NCBI GenBank assembly: GCA_026388315.1
Contig: JAPLKA010000052.1
Span: 1-63,730 of the forward strand
Length of the DNA: 63,730 bases
Direction: 5' to 3'
Origin: Pseudomonadota bacterium
Lineage (GTDB): Bacteria; Desulfobacterota; Syntrophorhabdia; Syntrophorhabdales; Syntrophorhabdaceae
This document shows, one piece after another, positions 26,366 through 34,860 of the stretch. A model generated the notes under the pieces. It saw nothing but the letters and a program-made list of their open reading frames with translations. It made no database searches and was not told the DNA's origin. The translations under genes and the position numbers were made by a program. The first letter of the stretch is position 1. Each line of letters starts with the position of its first letter.

Positions 26366-27994
26366 TCAAGAGACTTTTTTGTTAATGTAAAATTGCTGTC
26401 CTATGGAAATGACGTTGTTTACGAGCCAGTAAAGCACAAGGCCTGCCGGAAAACCCCAGAAGAGAAAGGTAAAGAAAATGGGCATGAATAACATCATCTT
26501 TTCCTGCATGGGGTCTGCGCTGGTTGGTGTCATCTTCTGCTGAATCATCTGGGTAATGCCCATTACTAAGGGCAGGATCCTTATTGGTACCGTATATCCC
26601 ATTACAGCAAAGGAGAACAGATCTTCAGGCGCCGAAAGGTCGTTAATCCAAAACATGAACGGTGCATGCCTCAACTCGATTGCCCCTGAAAGCGCTTTAT
26701 AGAGTGCGAAGAAAACAGGTATTTGTATAACCATCGGCAAACATCCACCCATAGGATTGACGCCTTTTTGTTTATACATTGCCATCATTTCCTGGTTTAC
26801 TTTTTGTTTATCGTCTTTATATTTTTCCCTGAGTTTTGCGATCTGCGGCTGCAGTTTCTGCATCTCCTTCATTGATTTGTAGCTTTTTACACTAAGAGGA
26901 TAGAAGATAATCTTTATGAGAATTGTAAGGAGAATGATATCGATGCCATAGTTGTGAGTGACTTTGTTGGAGAGATTAAGTCCCATAATAAGAGGTTTTG
27001 CGATAATGTCGAACCATCCGAAGTCGACAATCTTTTCTGCTTTCACGTTCAGGCTTGCCAGGATACTTGATTTTTTTGGTCCGAAATAGAGTTTTGCCGA
27101 AAGGGTAGGCTTATCCATAAATATCCTGAGGACGGGTATACTGTGTTCCGCCTTAGGGTCCGTCTTGAAGATGGTAAGGGGAAATGCTGAATCTTCCTGT
27201 GGAATGTAGATGAAGGCAAAGAAGCCGTCATCAAGCCCTGCATATTTAAAACTGTTGATTTCGATATTTTTTTCTATCTTTTCGACTTGCTCGAATTTTT
27301 TACCATTAAAGTAGAAAGGACCTTTAAACGTATAGGTCGATTCATTTTTGCCGGTTACTACTGCAAAATCTAACGATGTTTTGTCCTTTTCCGACGATTC
27401 TACCTCAACCTTCATATCGATTGTGTACGTATCGGGGTGGAATGTGTATATCTTTTTGATCTTTGTGCCGTTCGTTAATGTTCCGGTAAGGGTAATGGTC
27501 CCCTCTTTGTCGGTGACGGTGAGACTTCCCTTATCGGGTTTGAATGTGGTACTGTCATCTACAATTTCGTTATTAATTGTTTTAAACACTTTAGGGAGAA
27601 AGATGTAGGGTTTTACATCCTCAATCATCTCTTTGTCTTTATTGTCTTTCACTGTTTCTTTGTATTGTTTGAGCTTTACGCTTTTGATGCCACCCCCGAA
27701 GTCGAGAAGTGTAACCGTCAGGAGGGGGGTCTCTACTACCACGTTTTTCACTTCTTTTGATGGTTTTGCTTCAGGCTTTGCGATTACATCGCCTTTTTTT
27801 TGTTTAACGGCGGTATCTTTCTTTTCTTCCTTCGTTTGAGGCTGAACCTTTGCCTGGGTTTGATCTTTTGTCTGAGACTGCTCTGTCGTTTGCTTCGGTT
27901 CTTCCGATTGCTGTGGCTTCGGTGCAAAATACATCTGGAAGACAAATAATATGGCAACTGTTAAAGCCAGGGCTATAATTGTGCGCTTTTCCAT
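26366..27994 (-). CDS. yidC: Membrane protein insertase YidC
   Basis: The 542-residue protein is the Gram-negative form. It has an N-terminal membrane helix (about 7-23), a Lys/Gln/Glu-rich linker, a periplasmic beta-supersandwich (about 80-340) and a C-terminal insertase core with five helices. The core includes YGIDIILLTILIKIIFYPL with the conserved hydrophilic-groove region, MQKLQPQIAKLREKYKDD and NPMGGCLPMVIQIPVFFALY. GCGGAGG precedes the ATG. It inserts inner-membrane proteins with or without SecYEG. It follows yidD by 12 bp in the conserved operon. Confidence 0.96.
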   Translation of the reverse strand: MEKRTIIALALTVAILFVFQMYFAPKPQQSEEPKQTTEQSQTKDQTQAKVQPQTKEEKKDTAVKQKKGDVIAKPEAKPSKEVKNVVVETPLLTVTLLDFGGGIKSVKLKQYKETVKDNKDKEMIEDVKPYIFLPKVFKTINNEIVDDSTTFKPDKGSLTVTDKEGTITLTGTLTNGTKIKKIYTFHPDTYTIDMKVEVESSEKDKTSLDFAVVTGKNESTYTFKGPFYFNGKKFEQVEKIEKNIEINSFKYAGLDDGFFAFIYIPQEDSAFPLTIFKTDPKAEHSIPVLRIFMDKPTLSAKLYFGPKKSSILASLNVKAEKIVDFGWFDIIAKPLIMGLNLSNKVTHNYGIDIILLTILIKIIFYPLSVKSYKSMKEMQKLQPQIAKLREKYKDDKQKVNQEMMAMYKQKGVNPMGGCLPMVIQIPVFFALYKALSGAIELRHAPFMFWINDLSAPEDLFSFAVMGYTVPIRILPLVMGITQMIQQKMTPTSADPMQEKMMLFMPIFFTFLFWGFPAGLVLYWLVNNVISIGQQFYINKKVS

Positions 27995-28006
27995 TCGGAT
28001 CCTCCG

Positions 28007-28216
28007 CTATATTACCGGGTCGTATCCGCCCGGATGCAAGGGGTTACATTTTAAAAGCCTTTTCAGGCCGTGTAGTGTACCCTTAAAAACACCTTTTTTC
28101 TCAATGGATTCCTTCATGTAGCATGAACAGGTGGGGTAAAACCTGCATTCAGTGGGAACGAATGGAGATATGCATATCCTGTACAGGTCTATCAAAAAGA
28201 TAACAGTTTTTTTCAT
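28007..28216 (-). CDS. yidD: Membrane protein insertion efficiency factor YidD
   Basis: I choose the ATG at 28216, which overlaps the rnpA stop (TAATG) and gives 69 residues, the usual family size; the frame is open further upstream to 28270. The protein has YRICISPFVPTECRFYPTCSCYM with the three conserved cysteines, and CNPLHPGGYDP at the end, both family signatures. It is a small amphipathic membrane-associated protein that aids YidC. Translational coupling to rnpA is the likely regulation. Confidence 0.93.
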   Translation of the reverse strand: MKKTVIFLIDLYRICISPFVPTECRFYPTCSCYMKESIEKKGVFKGTLHGLKRLLKCNPLHPGGYDPVI

Positions 28217-28551
28217 TAATGGATGTTTCCGTTCAGCAGGTTTTGCAATTCTGTCTTTGTGCCTTCCCATGTAAGCTTTGGCGGTAGCGTTTTTATTCTT
28301 ATAAGATGGTTGTGGCTGTCTTTGAACAGATGTTTGTTTAATCTGAAAAACTCTTTTGCAAGACGTCTCATCTTATTCCTGACAACCGCCCCCCCTGCTG
28401 CTTTCCGTATGCTCACCCCGATTCTTTTTGTACCGATTTCATTCTCATGTAACAGGAGGATAAAATGGCCTGTTTCTCTGTGCTTTGTCCATTTTATACC
28501 CCGAAAGTCCTTTTTATTCAATCTTTCTTTTTTAGGGAGAGTAAATTCCAT
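28216..28551 (-). CDS. rnpA: Ribonuclease P protein component
   Basis: The 111-residue protein has the RNR-type signature GGAVVRNKMRRLAKEFFR and the N-terminal FTLPKKERLNKKDF. It binds the RNase P RNA and helps mature tRNA 5' ends. It lies 92 bp downstream of rpmH and overlaps yidD. The RNase P RNA gene itself is not in the window. Confidence 0.95.
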   Translation of the reverse strand: MEFTLPKKERLNKKDFRGIKWTKHRETGHFILLLHENEIGTKRIGVSIRKAAGGAVVRNKMRRLAKEFFRLNKHLFKDSHNHLIRIKTLPPKLTWEGTKTELQNLLNGNIH

Positions 28552-28643
28552 GTAGTCCAGTTATCAGTGACCAGTTAACAGTGATTCATAAACTAAATTT
28601 TATATTTGTATGGTTTATTTGAATAGAAATCACTTATTGCGGA

Positions 28644-28778
28644 CTAAACAGACAGTTGTTTTCTTCCTTTAGCCCTTCTTCTCCTGATTACGTCTCTTCC
28701 GGATGCGGTTCTCATTCTCACAAGAAAGCCATGTGTTCTTTTCCTGCTCTTATTGTGAGGCTGGTAAGTCCTTTTCAT
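28644..28778 (-). CDS. rpmH: 50S ribosomal protein L34
   Basis: Reading the minus strand from the ATG at 28778 gives 44 residues beginning [18 protein letters not shown] and ending [13 protein letters not shown], a complete L34. GAGGTG stands six bases before the ATG. It is the first gene of the rpmH-rnpA-yidD-yidC-jag-mnmE cluster. Confidence 0.96.
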   Translation of the reverse strand: MKRTYQPHNKSRKRTHGFLVRMRTASGRDVIRRRRAKGRKQLSV

Positions 28779-28809
28779 TCTTTCACCTCAAAGTTATTTC
28801 GAAGTTATT

Positions 28810-28838
28810 ACTTAAACATAAAAGACTGCAAGTGTCAA
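28810..28838 (-). promoter_or_regulatory. Possible promoter of the rpmH operon
   Basis: On the minus strand a perfect -35 box TTGACA (28838-28833) lies 17 bp from TTAAGT (28815-28810), which matches the -10 consensus poorly. The predicted leader to rpmH would be about 25 nt. Confidence 0.3.
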
Positions 28839-28843
28839 TAGCA

Positions 28844-28920
28844 ACTGCCTGGGCTCACGTCGCCCCCTCCACGGGCATAAGCCCGTGGAGCCACCCCCTC
28901 TCGCTCGCGGTGCGAGCTGG
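28844..28920 (+). repeat. Dispersed multi-hairpin repeat, family 2, copy A
   Basis: The core reads CTCACGTCGCCCCCTCC, then a 10-bp hairpin (CTCCACGGGC at 28867-28876 pairing with GCCCGTGGAG at 28881-28890), then CCACCCCCTCTC and a second hairpin GCTCGC-GGT-GCGAGC (28903-28917). Related copies lie at 32014-32084 (minus) and 37112-37216. The flanks and second stem are conserved while the first stem differs in sequence between copies but still pairs. Confidence 0.75.
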
Positions 28921-29061
28921 TTAAATGCATATACAGGGGTTCAAACAGCTCAAACCACTGAACGTTTACCGGCTACCCTTTTAAATTCTTGATTTTTGAA
29001 ATAAACCCATGTAAAATTCACAGTATTTTAATTGATTCTTATATCCTCGAAAGGAGTTTAC

Positions 29062-31155
29062 ATGAAAAAGTATGAGCCCGATGCTATTAGAAATGTTGGT
29101 ATATTTTCGCATGGAAGAGAAGGCAAGACATCTATTGTTGAGGCTATGCTTTTTCTTTCAGGAGAGAACACCAGACTCGGAAGGGTCGATGATGGTACCT
29201 CCTTGATGGACTATGAGCCTGAGGAGGTCGAAAGAAAGATAACTATCTCCTCATCGCTTGCATGTTTTGAGTGGGGTAAAAACAGGATCAATTTTATTGA
29301 TACCCCCGGTGATGACAATTTTATATCAGACGCCAAATTATGTATGCGTGTTGTTGATGGTGCAGTAATAGTAATAAGCGCTATTTCCGGTGTGAAGGTG
29401 GGAACCGAAAAGGTATGGCAGTATGCAAATGAACTTTCAATACCTGCCTGTGTTTTTATTAATAAGCTTGACAGGGAGAGGGCTGATTTTGAAAGGACGG
29501 TTGAGGATGTCCAGAAGAATTTTACGGATGCAAATCTTTTGGTTGTACAGTTGCCAATGGGCAAGGAAGAAGCCTTCAAAGGAGTGATAGACCTCCTATC
29601 AATGAAGGCATATATATATAAGGATGATGTCTCAGGTAGCTTTGAACGTGTTGATATACCGGCAGAATTTGAAGGTGAAGCGAATAAATACAGGGAAAAA
29701 CTTGTTGAAATTGCAGTTGAAATGGATGACGAGGTGATGGAGCGTTATCTTAACGGCGATGAAGTGAAAGATGAAGAGATTGAAAAATGTCTGAAAGACG
29801 GCATATGGACAAGGCGTATCGTTCCAATCATGTGCGGGTCGGCAGCAAAAAATATTGGCATTAATACATTGCTGGACAACATCGTTAAACATTTCCCGCC
29901 ATCAACGTATAAAGATGAAGTTGAAGGGATAGACCCTAAGACGGGAAATGAGATAAAGAGAAAAATGAAATCTGATGCACCCTTCAGCGCATTTATATTC
30001 AAAACAATTACAGACCCCTTTGCAGGGAAATTGACACTCTTCAAGGTGTATTCCGGCGAGATCCATCCTGATATGACAGTCTTGAATGTCACGAAAGATG
30101 AGAAAGAGAGGATAGGACAGATATTTTGTCTTGTCGGCAAAAAGCAAAAACAAGCAGGCTTTGCTTCGGCTGGAGACATTGCAGTTTTAGCAAAATTAAA
30201 AGAGGCGGGAACGGGTGATACGTTGTGCGATGAGAAAGCCCCCATTAAATACAAAGATGTATCCATGTCACCTCCTGTTATCTCTTTTTCTCTGCAGCCC
30301 AAGGCAAAAGGCGATGAAGACAAGCTTAATACGTCTCTTGCGCGGCTTATGGAGGAAGATCAAACGATAAAATATACGAGGGATGAACAGACAAAGGAAT
30401 TCATCCTGTCCGGAATGGGCCAGGTCCACATTGAAGTTGTGGTGGAGAGGATGAAAAGGAAATTTGGCGTGGAAGTGGAATTGAAAGAGCCCAGGGTTCC
30501 CTACAAGGAAACGATCAAGGGAACTACGAAGGTACAGGGAAAATACAAAAAGCAATCCGGCGGCAAGGGACAATACGGTGATACATGGCTCGAACTGAGC
30601 CCTCTGCCGAGAGGTTCAGGGTTTGAGTTTGTTGATAAGGTTGTTGGAGGGGCCATTCCGAGGCAGTACATACCGGCAGTTGAGAAGGGTATCGTGGAAG
30701 CAATGCCGCAGGGTATCCTTGCCGGTTATCCCGCGACTGACTTCAGGGTTACCCTCTATGATGGTTCCTATCATGATGTTGACTCTTCGGAAATGGCTTT
30801 CAAGATTGCCGGATCAATGGGCTTCAAGAAGGGTATGGAGCTGTGCAACCCAACGCTCCTCGAACCCATCATGAAGATTGAAGTCATTGTACCTGATGAG
30901 TTTATGGGCGATATCATGGGCGATATGAATTCCCGAAGAGGCAAAATTATAGGCGTTGAAGCAAGAGGGAATAATCAGGCCGTTAAAGCAGCCGTTCCCA
31001 TGGCAGAGATTTTAAAATATGCCCCTGACCTTCGGTCCATGACAGGTGGAAGAGGGATATTTACCGTTGAATTTTCCCACTATGAAGAGGTTCCGGCACA
31101 TATTGCACCAAAGATCGTAGAACTGGCGAAAAAAGAGAAGGAACAGGAGAAGTAA
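29062..31155 (+). CDS. EF-G-like translational GTPase (non-canonical)
   Basis: The ATG at 29062 follows GAAAGGAGTTTAC, giving 697 residues; the frame is open to 29032. It has all five EF-G domains. The GTPase motifs are altered: P-loop SHGREGKTS and G3 DTPGDDNF, where canonical EF-G has a histidine (DTPGHVDF) that is needed for fast GTP hydrolysis, and G4 NKLD. These changes are typical of the EF-G-like subgroup, whose role differs from the main translocase. Domain IV ends in GRGIFTVEFSHYEEVP. The main fusA is expected elsewhere. It may share a transcript with dtd, 73 bp downstream. Confidence 0.88.
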   Translation: MKKYEPDAIRNVGIFSHGREGKTSIVEAMLFLSGENTRLGRVDDGTSLMDYEPEEVERKITISSSLACFEWGKNRINFIDTPGDDNFISDAKLCMRVVDGAVIVISAISGVKVGTEKVWQYANELSIPACVFINKLDRERADFERTVEDVQKNFTDANLLVVQLPMGKEEAFKGVIDLLSMKAYIYKDDVSGSFERVDIPAEFEGEANKYREKLVEIAVEMDDEVMERYLNGDEVKDEEIEKCLKDGIWTRRIVPIMCGSAAKNIGINTLLDNIVKHFPPSTYKDEVEGIDPKTGNEIKRKMKSDAPFSAFIFKTITDPFAGKLTLFKVYSGEIHPDMTVLNVTKDEKERIGQIFCLVGKKQKQAGFASAGDIAVLAKLKEAGTGDTLCDEKAPIKYKDVSMSPPVISFSLQPKAKGDEDKLNTSLARLMEEDQTIKYTRDEQTKEFILSGMGQVHIEVVVERMKRKFGVEVELKEPRVPYKETIKGTTKVQGKYKKQSGGKGQYGDTWLELSPLPRGSGFEFVDKVVGGAIPRQYIPAVEKGIVEAMPQGILAGYPATDFRVTLYDGSYHDVDSSEMAFKIAGSMGFKKGMELCNPTLLEPIMKIEVIVPDEFMGDIMGDMNSRRGKIIGVEARGNNQAVKAAVPMAEILKYAPDLRSMTGGRGIFTVEFSHYEEVPAHIAPKIVELAKKEKEQEK

Positions 31156-31174
31156 TTAAAATCTGAGGGGTCGA

Positions 31175-31225
31175 GGGGCATAGGGTTCGAGGGTAATAAA
31201 CAACCGACCCTTGGGCCCCTTTTTT
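31175..31225 (+). terminator. Possible terminator between the EF-G-like gene and dtd
   Basis: GGGGC (31175-31179) can pair with GCCCC (31215-31219), directly followed by six T. Inner pairing of AGGGT with ACCCT strengthens the fold. The sequence also contains GGGTTCGA octamers found in other intergenic sites, so the pairing may be fortuitous. Confidence 0.3.
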
Positions 31226-31228
31226 ACA

Positions 31229-31672
31229 ATGAAAGCCGTAATCCAGAGAGTCAAAAGTGCATCTGTAGAGGTTGAGGGCAGGATTGTCGGTGATATAGGC
31301 CGCGGCCTCATGGTGCTTCTTGGGATCGGCAGGGGTGACACCATCCAGGACGTACAGTGGATTGTGGATAAAATCATACATCTCAGGATATTTGAAAAAG
31401 AAAACGGAAAGCTCGACGAATCTCTTCTGGATATAAAGGGGGAACTTCTTCTTGTGTCACAGTTTACCCTCTATGGTGATTGCACAAGGGGGCGGAGGCC
31501 GTCATTTACTGATGCCATGGGCGCAAAAGAGGCAAGAAAACTTTTTGAAATATTCGTCGCGAAGGCAAAAGAGAAAATAGAAAAGGTAGAAACCGGTATT
31601 TTTCAGGCCACCATGAATGTGTCCCTTATTAACGAAGGTCCGGTGACATTAATCGTTGATTCGAAAGCATAA
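31229..31672 (+). CDS. dtd: D-aminoacyl-tRNA deacylase
   Basis: The ATG at 31229 gives 147 residues starting MKAVIQRVKSASVEVEG, the family's standard N-terminus; an upstream TTG at 31211 is not needed. The signature motifs SQFTLYGD and EGPVTLIVDS are both present. The enzyme frees tRNAs mischarged with D-amino acids or glycine, acting as a cytoplasmic homodimer. No clear ribosome-binding site precedes the ATG. Confidence 0.94.
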   Translation: MKAVIQRVKSASVEVEGRIVGDIGRGLMVLLGIGRGDTIQDVQWIVDKIIHLRIFEKENGKLDESLLDIKGELLLVSQFTLYGDCTRGRRPSFTDAMGAKEARKLFEIFVAKAKEKIEKVETGIFQATMNVSLINEGPVTLIVDSKA

Positions 31673-31693
31673 AAAATTAATCAAGAAAAAAGC

Positions 31694-31722
31694 TTGACCG
31701 ATTGTATACACTGTAGTATTAA
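31694..31722 (+). promoter_or_regulatory. Putative sigma-70 promoter of the kor-suc genes
   Basis: TTGACC (31694-31699) and TATTAA (31717-31722) are spaced by exactly 17 bp. A transcript would start near 31729 and reach korD at 31763 after a leader of about 34 nt. Confidence 0.55.
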
Positions 31723-31762
31723 AATACCAGACCAATTAAAGACTTATCATAAAGAGCACACA

Positions 31763-32014
31763 ATGCCAGATTCTAAGAAGAAAAAACCCCCGAACATTGA
31801 TATTTTTAAGGCATGGTGTAAGGCATGCGGGATATGTGCAGCATTTTGCCCCACAGGCGTCCTTGCCCGTGATGAAGGCGGTTACCCGTATGTGAAAGAG
31901 CCCGATAAATGCATCAGTTGTGGATGGTGTGAGATACGGTGCCCGGATTTTGCAATAACCGTTAAGAAAAAAGATAAAAAAGACAGAGCCGAAAGGGACA
32001 CAGGAGATATTTAG
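31763..32014 (+). CDS. korD: 2-oxoacid:ferredoxin oxidoreductase, delta (ferredoxin) subunit
   Basis: The ATG at 31763 gives 83 residues. Two 4Fe-4S motifs are complete: CKACGICAAFCP and CISCGWCEIRCP. Such a subunit passes electrons from the thiamine-diphosphate subunit to free ferredoxin. The tail is Lys/Asp-rich. It is the first of the kor genes, separated from korA by a family-2 repeat rather than by direct coupling. Confidence 0.9.
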   Translation: MPDSKKKKPPNIDIFKAWCKACGICAAFCPTGVLARDEGGYPYVKEPDKCISCGWCEIRCPDFAITVKKKDKKDRAERDTGDI

Positions 32015-32084
32015 CTCGCATAAGCGAGCGAGAAGGGGAGGCTCCGGTGGCTTGGCTGCCGGAGGGGGCGACGTGAGCCCCAGA
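32014..32084 (-). repeat. Dispersed multi-hairpin repeat, family 2, copy B
   Basis: On the minus strand this reads CTCACGTCGCCCCCTCC..., matching copy A. GCTCGC-ATAA-GCGAGC (32014-32029) is the conserved hairpin. The second hairpin is built on CTCCGG (32042-32047) and CCGGAG, a different stem from copy A in the same place. It lies inside the kor operon between korD and korA. Confidence 0.75.
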
Positions 32085-32103
32085 AATTGTGCAGGAGAAA
32101 AAA

Positions 32104-33246
32104 TTGAAGAAGAAGCCAAAGAAGGAACTGCTGCTTCAGGGCAATGAGGCTATCGTAGAAGGTGCGCTACGGGCCGGTTGCCGTTTTTTTGCAGGTTATC
32201 CAATAACTCCGGCAACAGAAATATCAGAACTGTTATCAGTAAAACTTCCTCAGGTTGACGGTACCTTTATCCAGATGGAAGATGAGATTGCAAGCATGGG
32301 TGCCATTATCGGGGCCTCCCTTGCAGGCGTGAAGTCCATGACAGCAACAAGCGGTCCAGGCTTTTCCCTCATGCAGGAAAATCTGGGTTATGCAATCATT
32401 GCAGAAGTTCCGTGTGTTATTGTGGATGCCATGCGTGCTGGACCAAGCACGGGATTACCCACATCGCCCTCGCAGAGCGATGTCATGCAGGCCCGGTGGG
32501 GTACGCACGGCGACCATCCGATCATTGTTTTGTGCCCGTCCACAGTAAGAGAATGTTACGACATTACCATCACGGCCTTTAATATGGCAGAGAAATTCAG
32601 AACGCCTGTTATTATTCTCGTTGATGAGGTGGTGGCGCACATGAGAGAAAAAATATCCCTCTCTGACGATGAAGAAATTGAGATATTTAACAGGGTAAAG
32701 CCGACAGTCCCACCTGAATGGTATATCCCATACGAGGATACCCCGAGGGGTGTGCCTGCAATGGCGAACTTCGGTGAAGGCTACCGGTATCATGTTACGG
32801 GATTGACCCATGATGTAAGGGGTTTCCCAACATCGAGACCCGATGAAATAGACCCATTTATAAGGCGTTTATTCAGAAAGATCAGCCAGCACTTTGCTGA
32901 GATGCAGATTGGTGAGTTTTTTGAGACAGATGATGCCGAAATCACCATTATTGCCTATGGGTGTGTAGCACGATCTGCAAAAAAGGCTGCCAGAGATGCA
33001 AGGGCCAGAGGACTCAAGGTCGGCGCTTTAAAGATGAATACCATATGGCCTTTTATGAGAACTGCCGTTGAAAAGGTGCTCCAGACCTCAAAGACAATCA
33101 TTGTGCCGGAGATGAACATGGGACAGATGTCAAGAGAGGTAAAACGGGTAAATAAGACCGATGCAAAGGTTTTTACGATCAGCAAAGTAGACGGCACAAT
33201 CATTACCCCTGAAGAGATTTTAAGTAAGATCAAGGAGGTACACTAA
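32104..33246 (+). CDS. korA: 2-oxoglutarate:ferredoxin oxidoreductase, alpha subunit
   Basis: I favour the TTG at 32104, six bases after GCAGGAG, giving 380 residues; the GTG at 32089 would place that site inside the gene. The protein has the pyrimidine-binding domain of the PFOR superfamily (FFAGYPITPATEIS, QMEDEIASMGAIIGASLAG, TATSGPGFSLMQEN) and the transketolase C-terminal domain II (about 280-375). It oxidises 2-oxoglutarate to succinyl-CoA with korB, korC and korD. The stop overlaps the korB start (TAATG). Substrate choice is inferred from the neighbouring sucCD. Confidence 0.92.
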   Translation: MKKKPKKELLLQGNEAIVEGALRAGCRFFAGYPITPATEISELLSVKLPQVDGTFIQMEDEIASMGAIIGASLAGVKSMTATSGPGFSLMQENLGYAIIAEVPCVIVDAMRAGPSTGLPTSPSQSDVMQARWGTHGDHPIIVLCPSTVRECYDITITAFNMAEKFRTPVIILVDEVVAHMREKISLSDDEEIEIFNRVKPTVPPEWYIPYEDTPRGVPAMANFGEGYRYHVTGLTHDVRGFPTSRPDEIDPFIRRLFRKISQHFAEMQIGEFFETDDAEITIIAYGCVARSAKKAARDARARGLKVGALKMNTIWPFMRTAVEKVLQTSKTIIVPEMNMGQMSREVKRVNKTDAKVFTISKVDGTIITPEEILSKIKEVH

Positions 33247-34076
33247 TGACTGAAGTGACCAAATTGATCCATAAATATCTACGGCATGATAAGAAATTTC
33301 CCCATGTCTGGTGTCCGGGGTGCGGTATCGGAATTATGCTCGGTTCTCTCATCAGGGCTATTGACGAATGTGGTTACAATAAAGATGAGATTGTACTTGT
33401 TTCGGGTATCGGGTGTACGGGCAGGCTGCCTGTATATGTGGACTTCAATACACTCCATACGACCCATGGACGTGCCCTTACTTTTGCAACGGGTGTGAAG
33501 CTTGCGAAACCCGGGCTGAAGGTGATTGTAGTTATGGGGGATGGTGATGCCGTTGCAATAGGCGGAAACCACTTCATACATGCTGCCAGGAGAAACGTTG
33601 ATATTTCGACGGTTATCCTTAATAACAGCGTATACGGCATGACCGGAGGCCAGTATTCACCGACAACACCCTACGGAATGAAAACCACAACATCGCCATA
33701 TACAAATGTTGAGCAGTCTTTTAAAATATCGGAGCTTGCTGTTACAGCAGGGGCAACTTTTGTAGCCAGGGGCACGGTATATCATGCTAAGATGCTGGAT
33801 AGCCTCATGGAAAAGGCCTTTCAGAAAAAAGGTTTTTCTGTGGTGGAGGTTATTAGCCATTGTCATACCCAGTATGGGAGACTGAATCGTATGGGTTCCG
33901 CTGTTGAGATGATGGCATGGCAGAGAGATCATGCAGTGACGATTGAAAAGGCTGCCCAGATGAAAGAGGAAGAGATGAAGGATAAGTTCAAGATCGGAGT
34001 GCTGATCGATAAAGAACTTCCCGTTTTTCATGAGGAATACGAAAAGATAAGAAAATGGGCAAAAGGAACGAAATAA
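33246..34076 (+). CDS. korB: 2-oxoglutarate:ferredoxin oxidoreductase, beta (thiamine diphosphate) subunit
   Basis: The 276-residue protein has HVWCPGCGIGI at the start and the thiamine-diphosphate/Mg motif VMGDGDAVAIGGNHFIHAARRN with NNSVYGMTGGQ. CxGC pairs are those of KorB-type subunits. AAGGAGG stands upstream, and the start overlaps the korA stop, so the two subunits are coupled. It binds the cofactor and forms the catalytic core with KorA in the cytoplasm. Confidence 0.94.
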   Translation: MTEVTKLIHKYLRHDKKFPHVWCPGCGIGIMLGSLIRAIDECGYNKDEIVLVSGIGCTGRLPVYVDFNTLHTTHGRALTFATGVKLAKPGLKVIVVMGDGDAVAIGGNHFIHAARRNVDISTVILNNSVYGMTGGQYSPTTPYGMKTTTSPYTNVEQSFKISELAVTAGATFVARGTVYHAKMLDSLMEKAFQKKGFSVVEVISHCHTQYGRLNRMGSAVEMMAWQRDHAVTIEKAAQMKEEEMKDKFKIGVLIDKELPVFHEEYEKIRKWAKGTK

Positions 34077-34118
34077 TATAGTTACATAGTGAATAGTAAA
34101 AAAACAAGAAGACAAAAA

Positions 34119-34271
34119 ATGGGAGATAAGATAAAGAATTTCAAGGATTTGAAGATATGGCAAAAGAGTCCTGTCCCCGAACGGGGGAATGACAATGGCT
34201 TGATAAAATGTCTTTCACTATTCACTATTCACTATTCACTGCCTTCATTTCGTATTGCAGAGGGACTATAA
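34119..34271 (+). pseudogene. Remnant of a four-helix-bundle (S23/IVS-type) protein gene
   Basis: The ATG at 34119 opens a frame beginning MGDKIKNFKDLKIWQKS, which is the typical N-terminus of TIGR02436-type four-helix-bundle proteins. After 17 residues the similarity stops, the sequence runs through heptamer repeats, and the frame ends in FRIAEGL, which resembles the later NIAEG motif of the family. The middle appears to have been lost. It lies between korB and korC. Confidence 0.5.
34214..34247 (-). repeat. TAGTGAA heptamer array between korB and korC
   Basis: TTCACTA is repeated three times and followed by TTCACTGCCTTCAT, the same end sequence seen near 6937 and 37972. Confidence 0.7.
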
Positions 34272-34272
34272 T

Positions 34273-34860
34273 ATGAGTTTTAGATACGATATCCGTTTAA
34301 GTGGTTCAGGCGGGCAGGGATTGATTCTTATGGGGATTATCCTTGCTGAGGCAATTGGTGTTTATGATGGAAAATATGTTGCCCAGACACAAAGTTATGG
34401 CCCGGAGGCGAGAGGTGGCTCAAGCAAAGCCGAAGTAGTGGTAAGTGATGAAGAGATCGATTACCCGAAGGCCATGCAGCTCGATTTACTCCTTGCCATG
34501 AACCAGAAATCATGTGATGACTATTACATGGACCTTAAGTCGGATGGCATACTTATTGTAGATTCCACTTTTGTCAATCAGGTGCCTCTCCCGAAGGCAT
34601 ACAGAATTCCTTTCACAAGGATTGCCCGTGAAAATCTGAAAAGGGAGATGGTGGCTAACATCGTTGCTCTTGGAGCGATTGCAAAATTAACAACTATTGT
34701 TACGCCAAGGGCAGTGGAAACGGCTGTCCTTGCACGGGTACCGAAAGGCACAGAACAATTAAACCGCGATGCCCTGAAGGCAGGCATGGCTGCTGCAATG
34801 AAAGCCCGCAAGGCTGTAATGCCCCATATGCTGAGTGAGCGGGTAGATGAAGATACATGA
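34273..34860 (+). CDS. korC: 2-oxoglutarate:ferredoxin oxidoreductase, gamma subunit
   Basis: The ATG at 34273 follows GAGGGACTATA and gives 195 residues. The protein has the Rossmann-like gamma domain motifs RLSGSGGQGLILMG and QSYGPEARGGSSKAEV, both hallmarks of KorC/PorC. It binds CoA and helps assemble the complex. Its last 14 bases overlap the start of sucC, which ties the oxidoreductase to succinyl-CoA synthetase. Confidence 0.94.
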   Translation: MSFRYDIRLSGSGGQGLILMGIILAEAIGVYDGKYVAQTQSYGPEARGGSSKAEVVVSDEEIDYPKAMQLDLLLAMNQKSCDDYYMDLKSDGILIVDSTFVNQVPLPKAYRIPFTRIARENLKREMVANIVALGAIAKLTTIVTPRAVETAVLARVPKGTEQLNRDALKAGMAAAMKARKAVMPHMLSERVDEDT

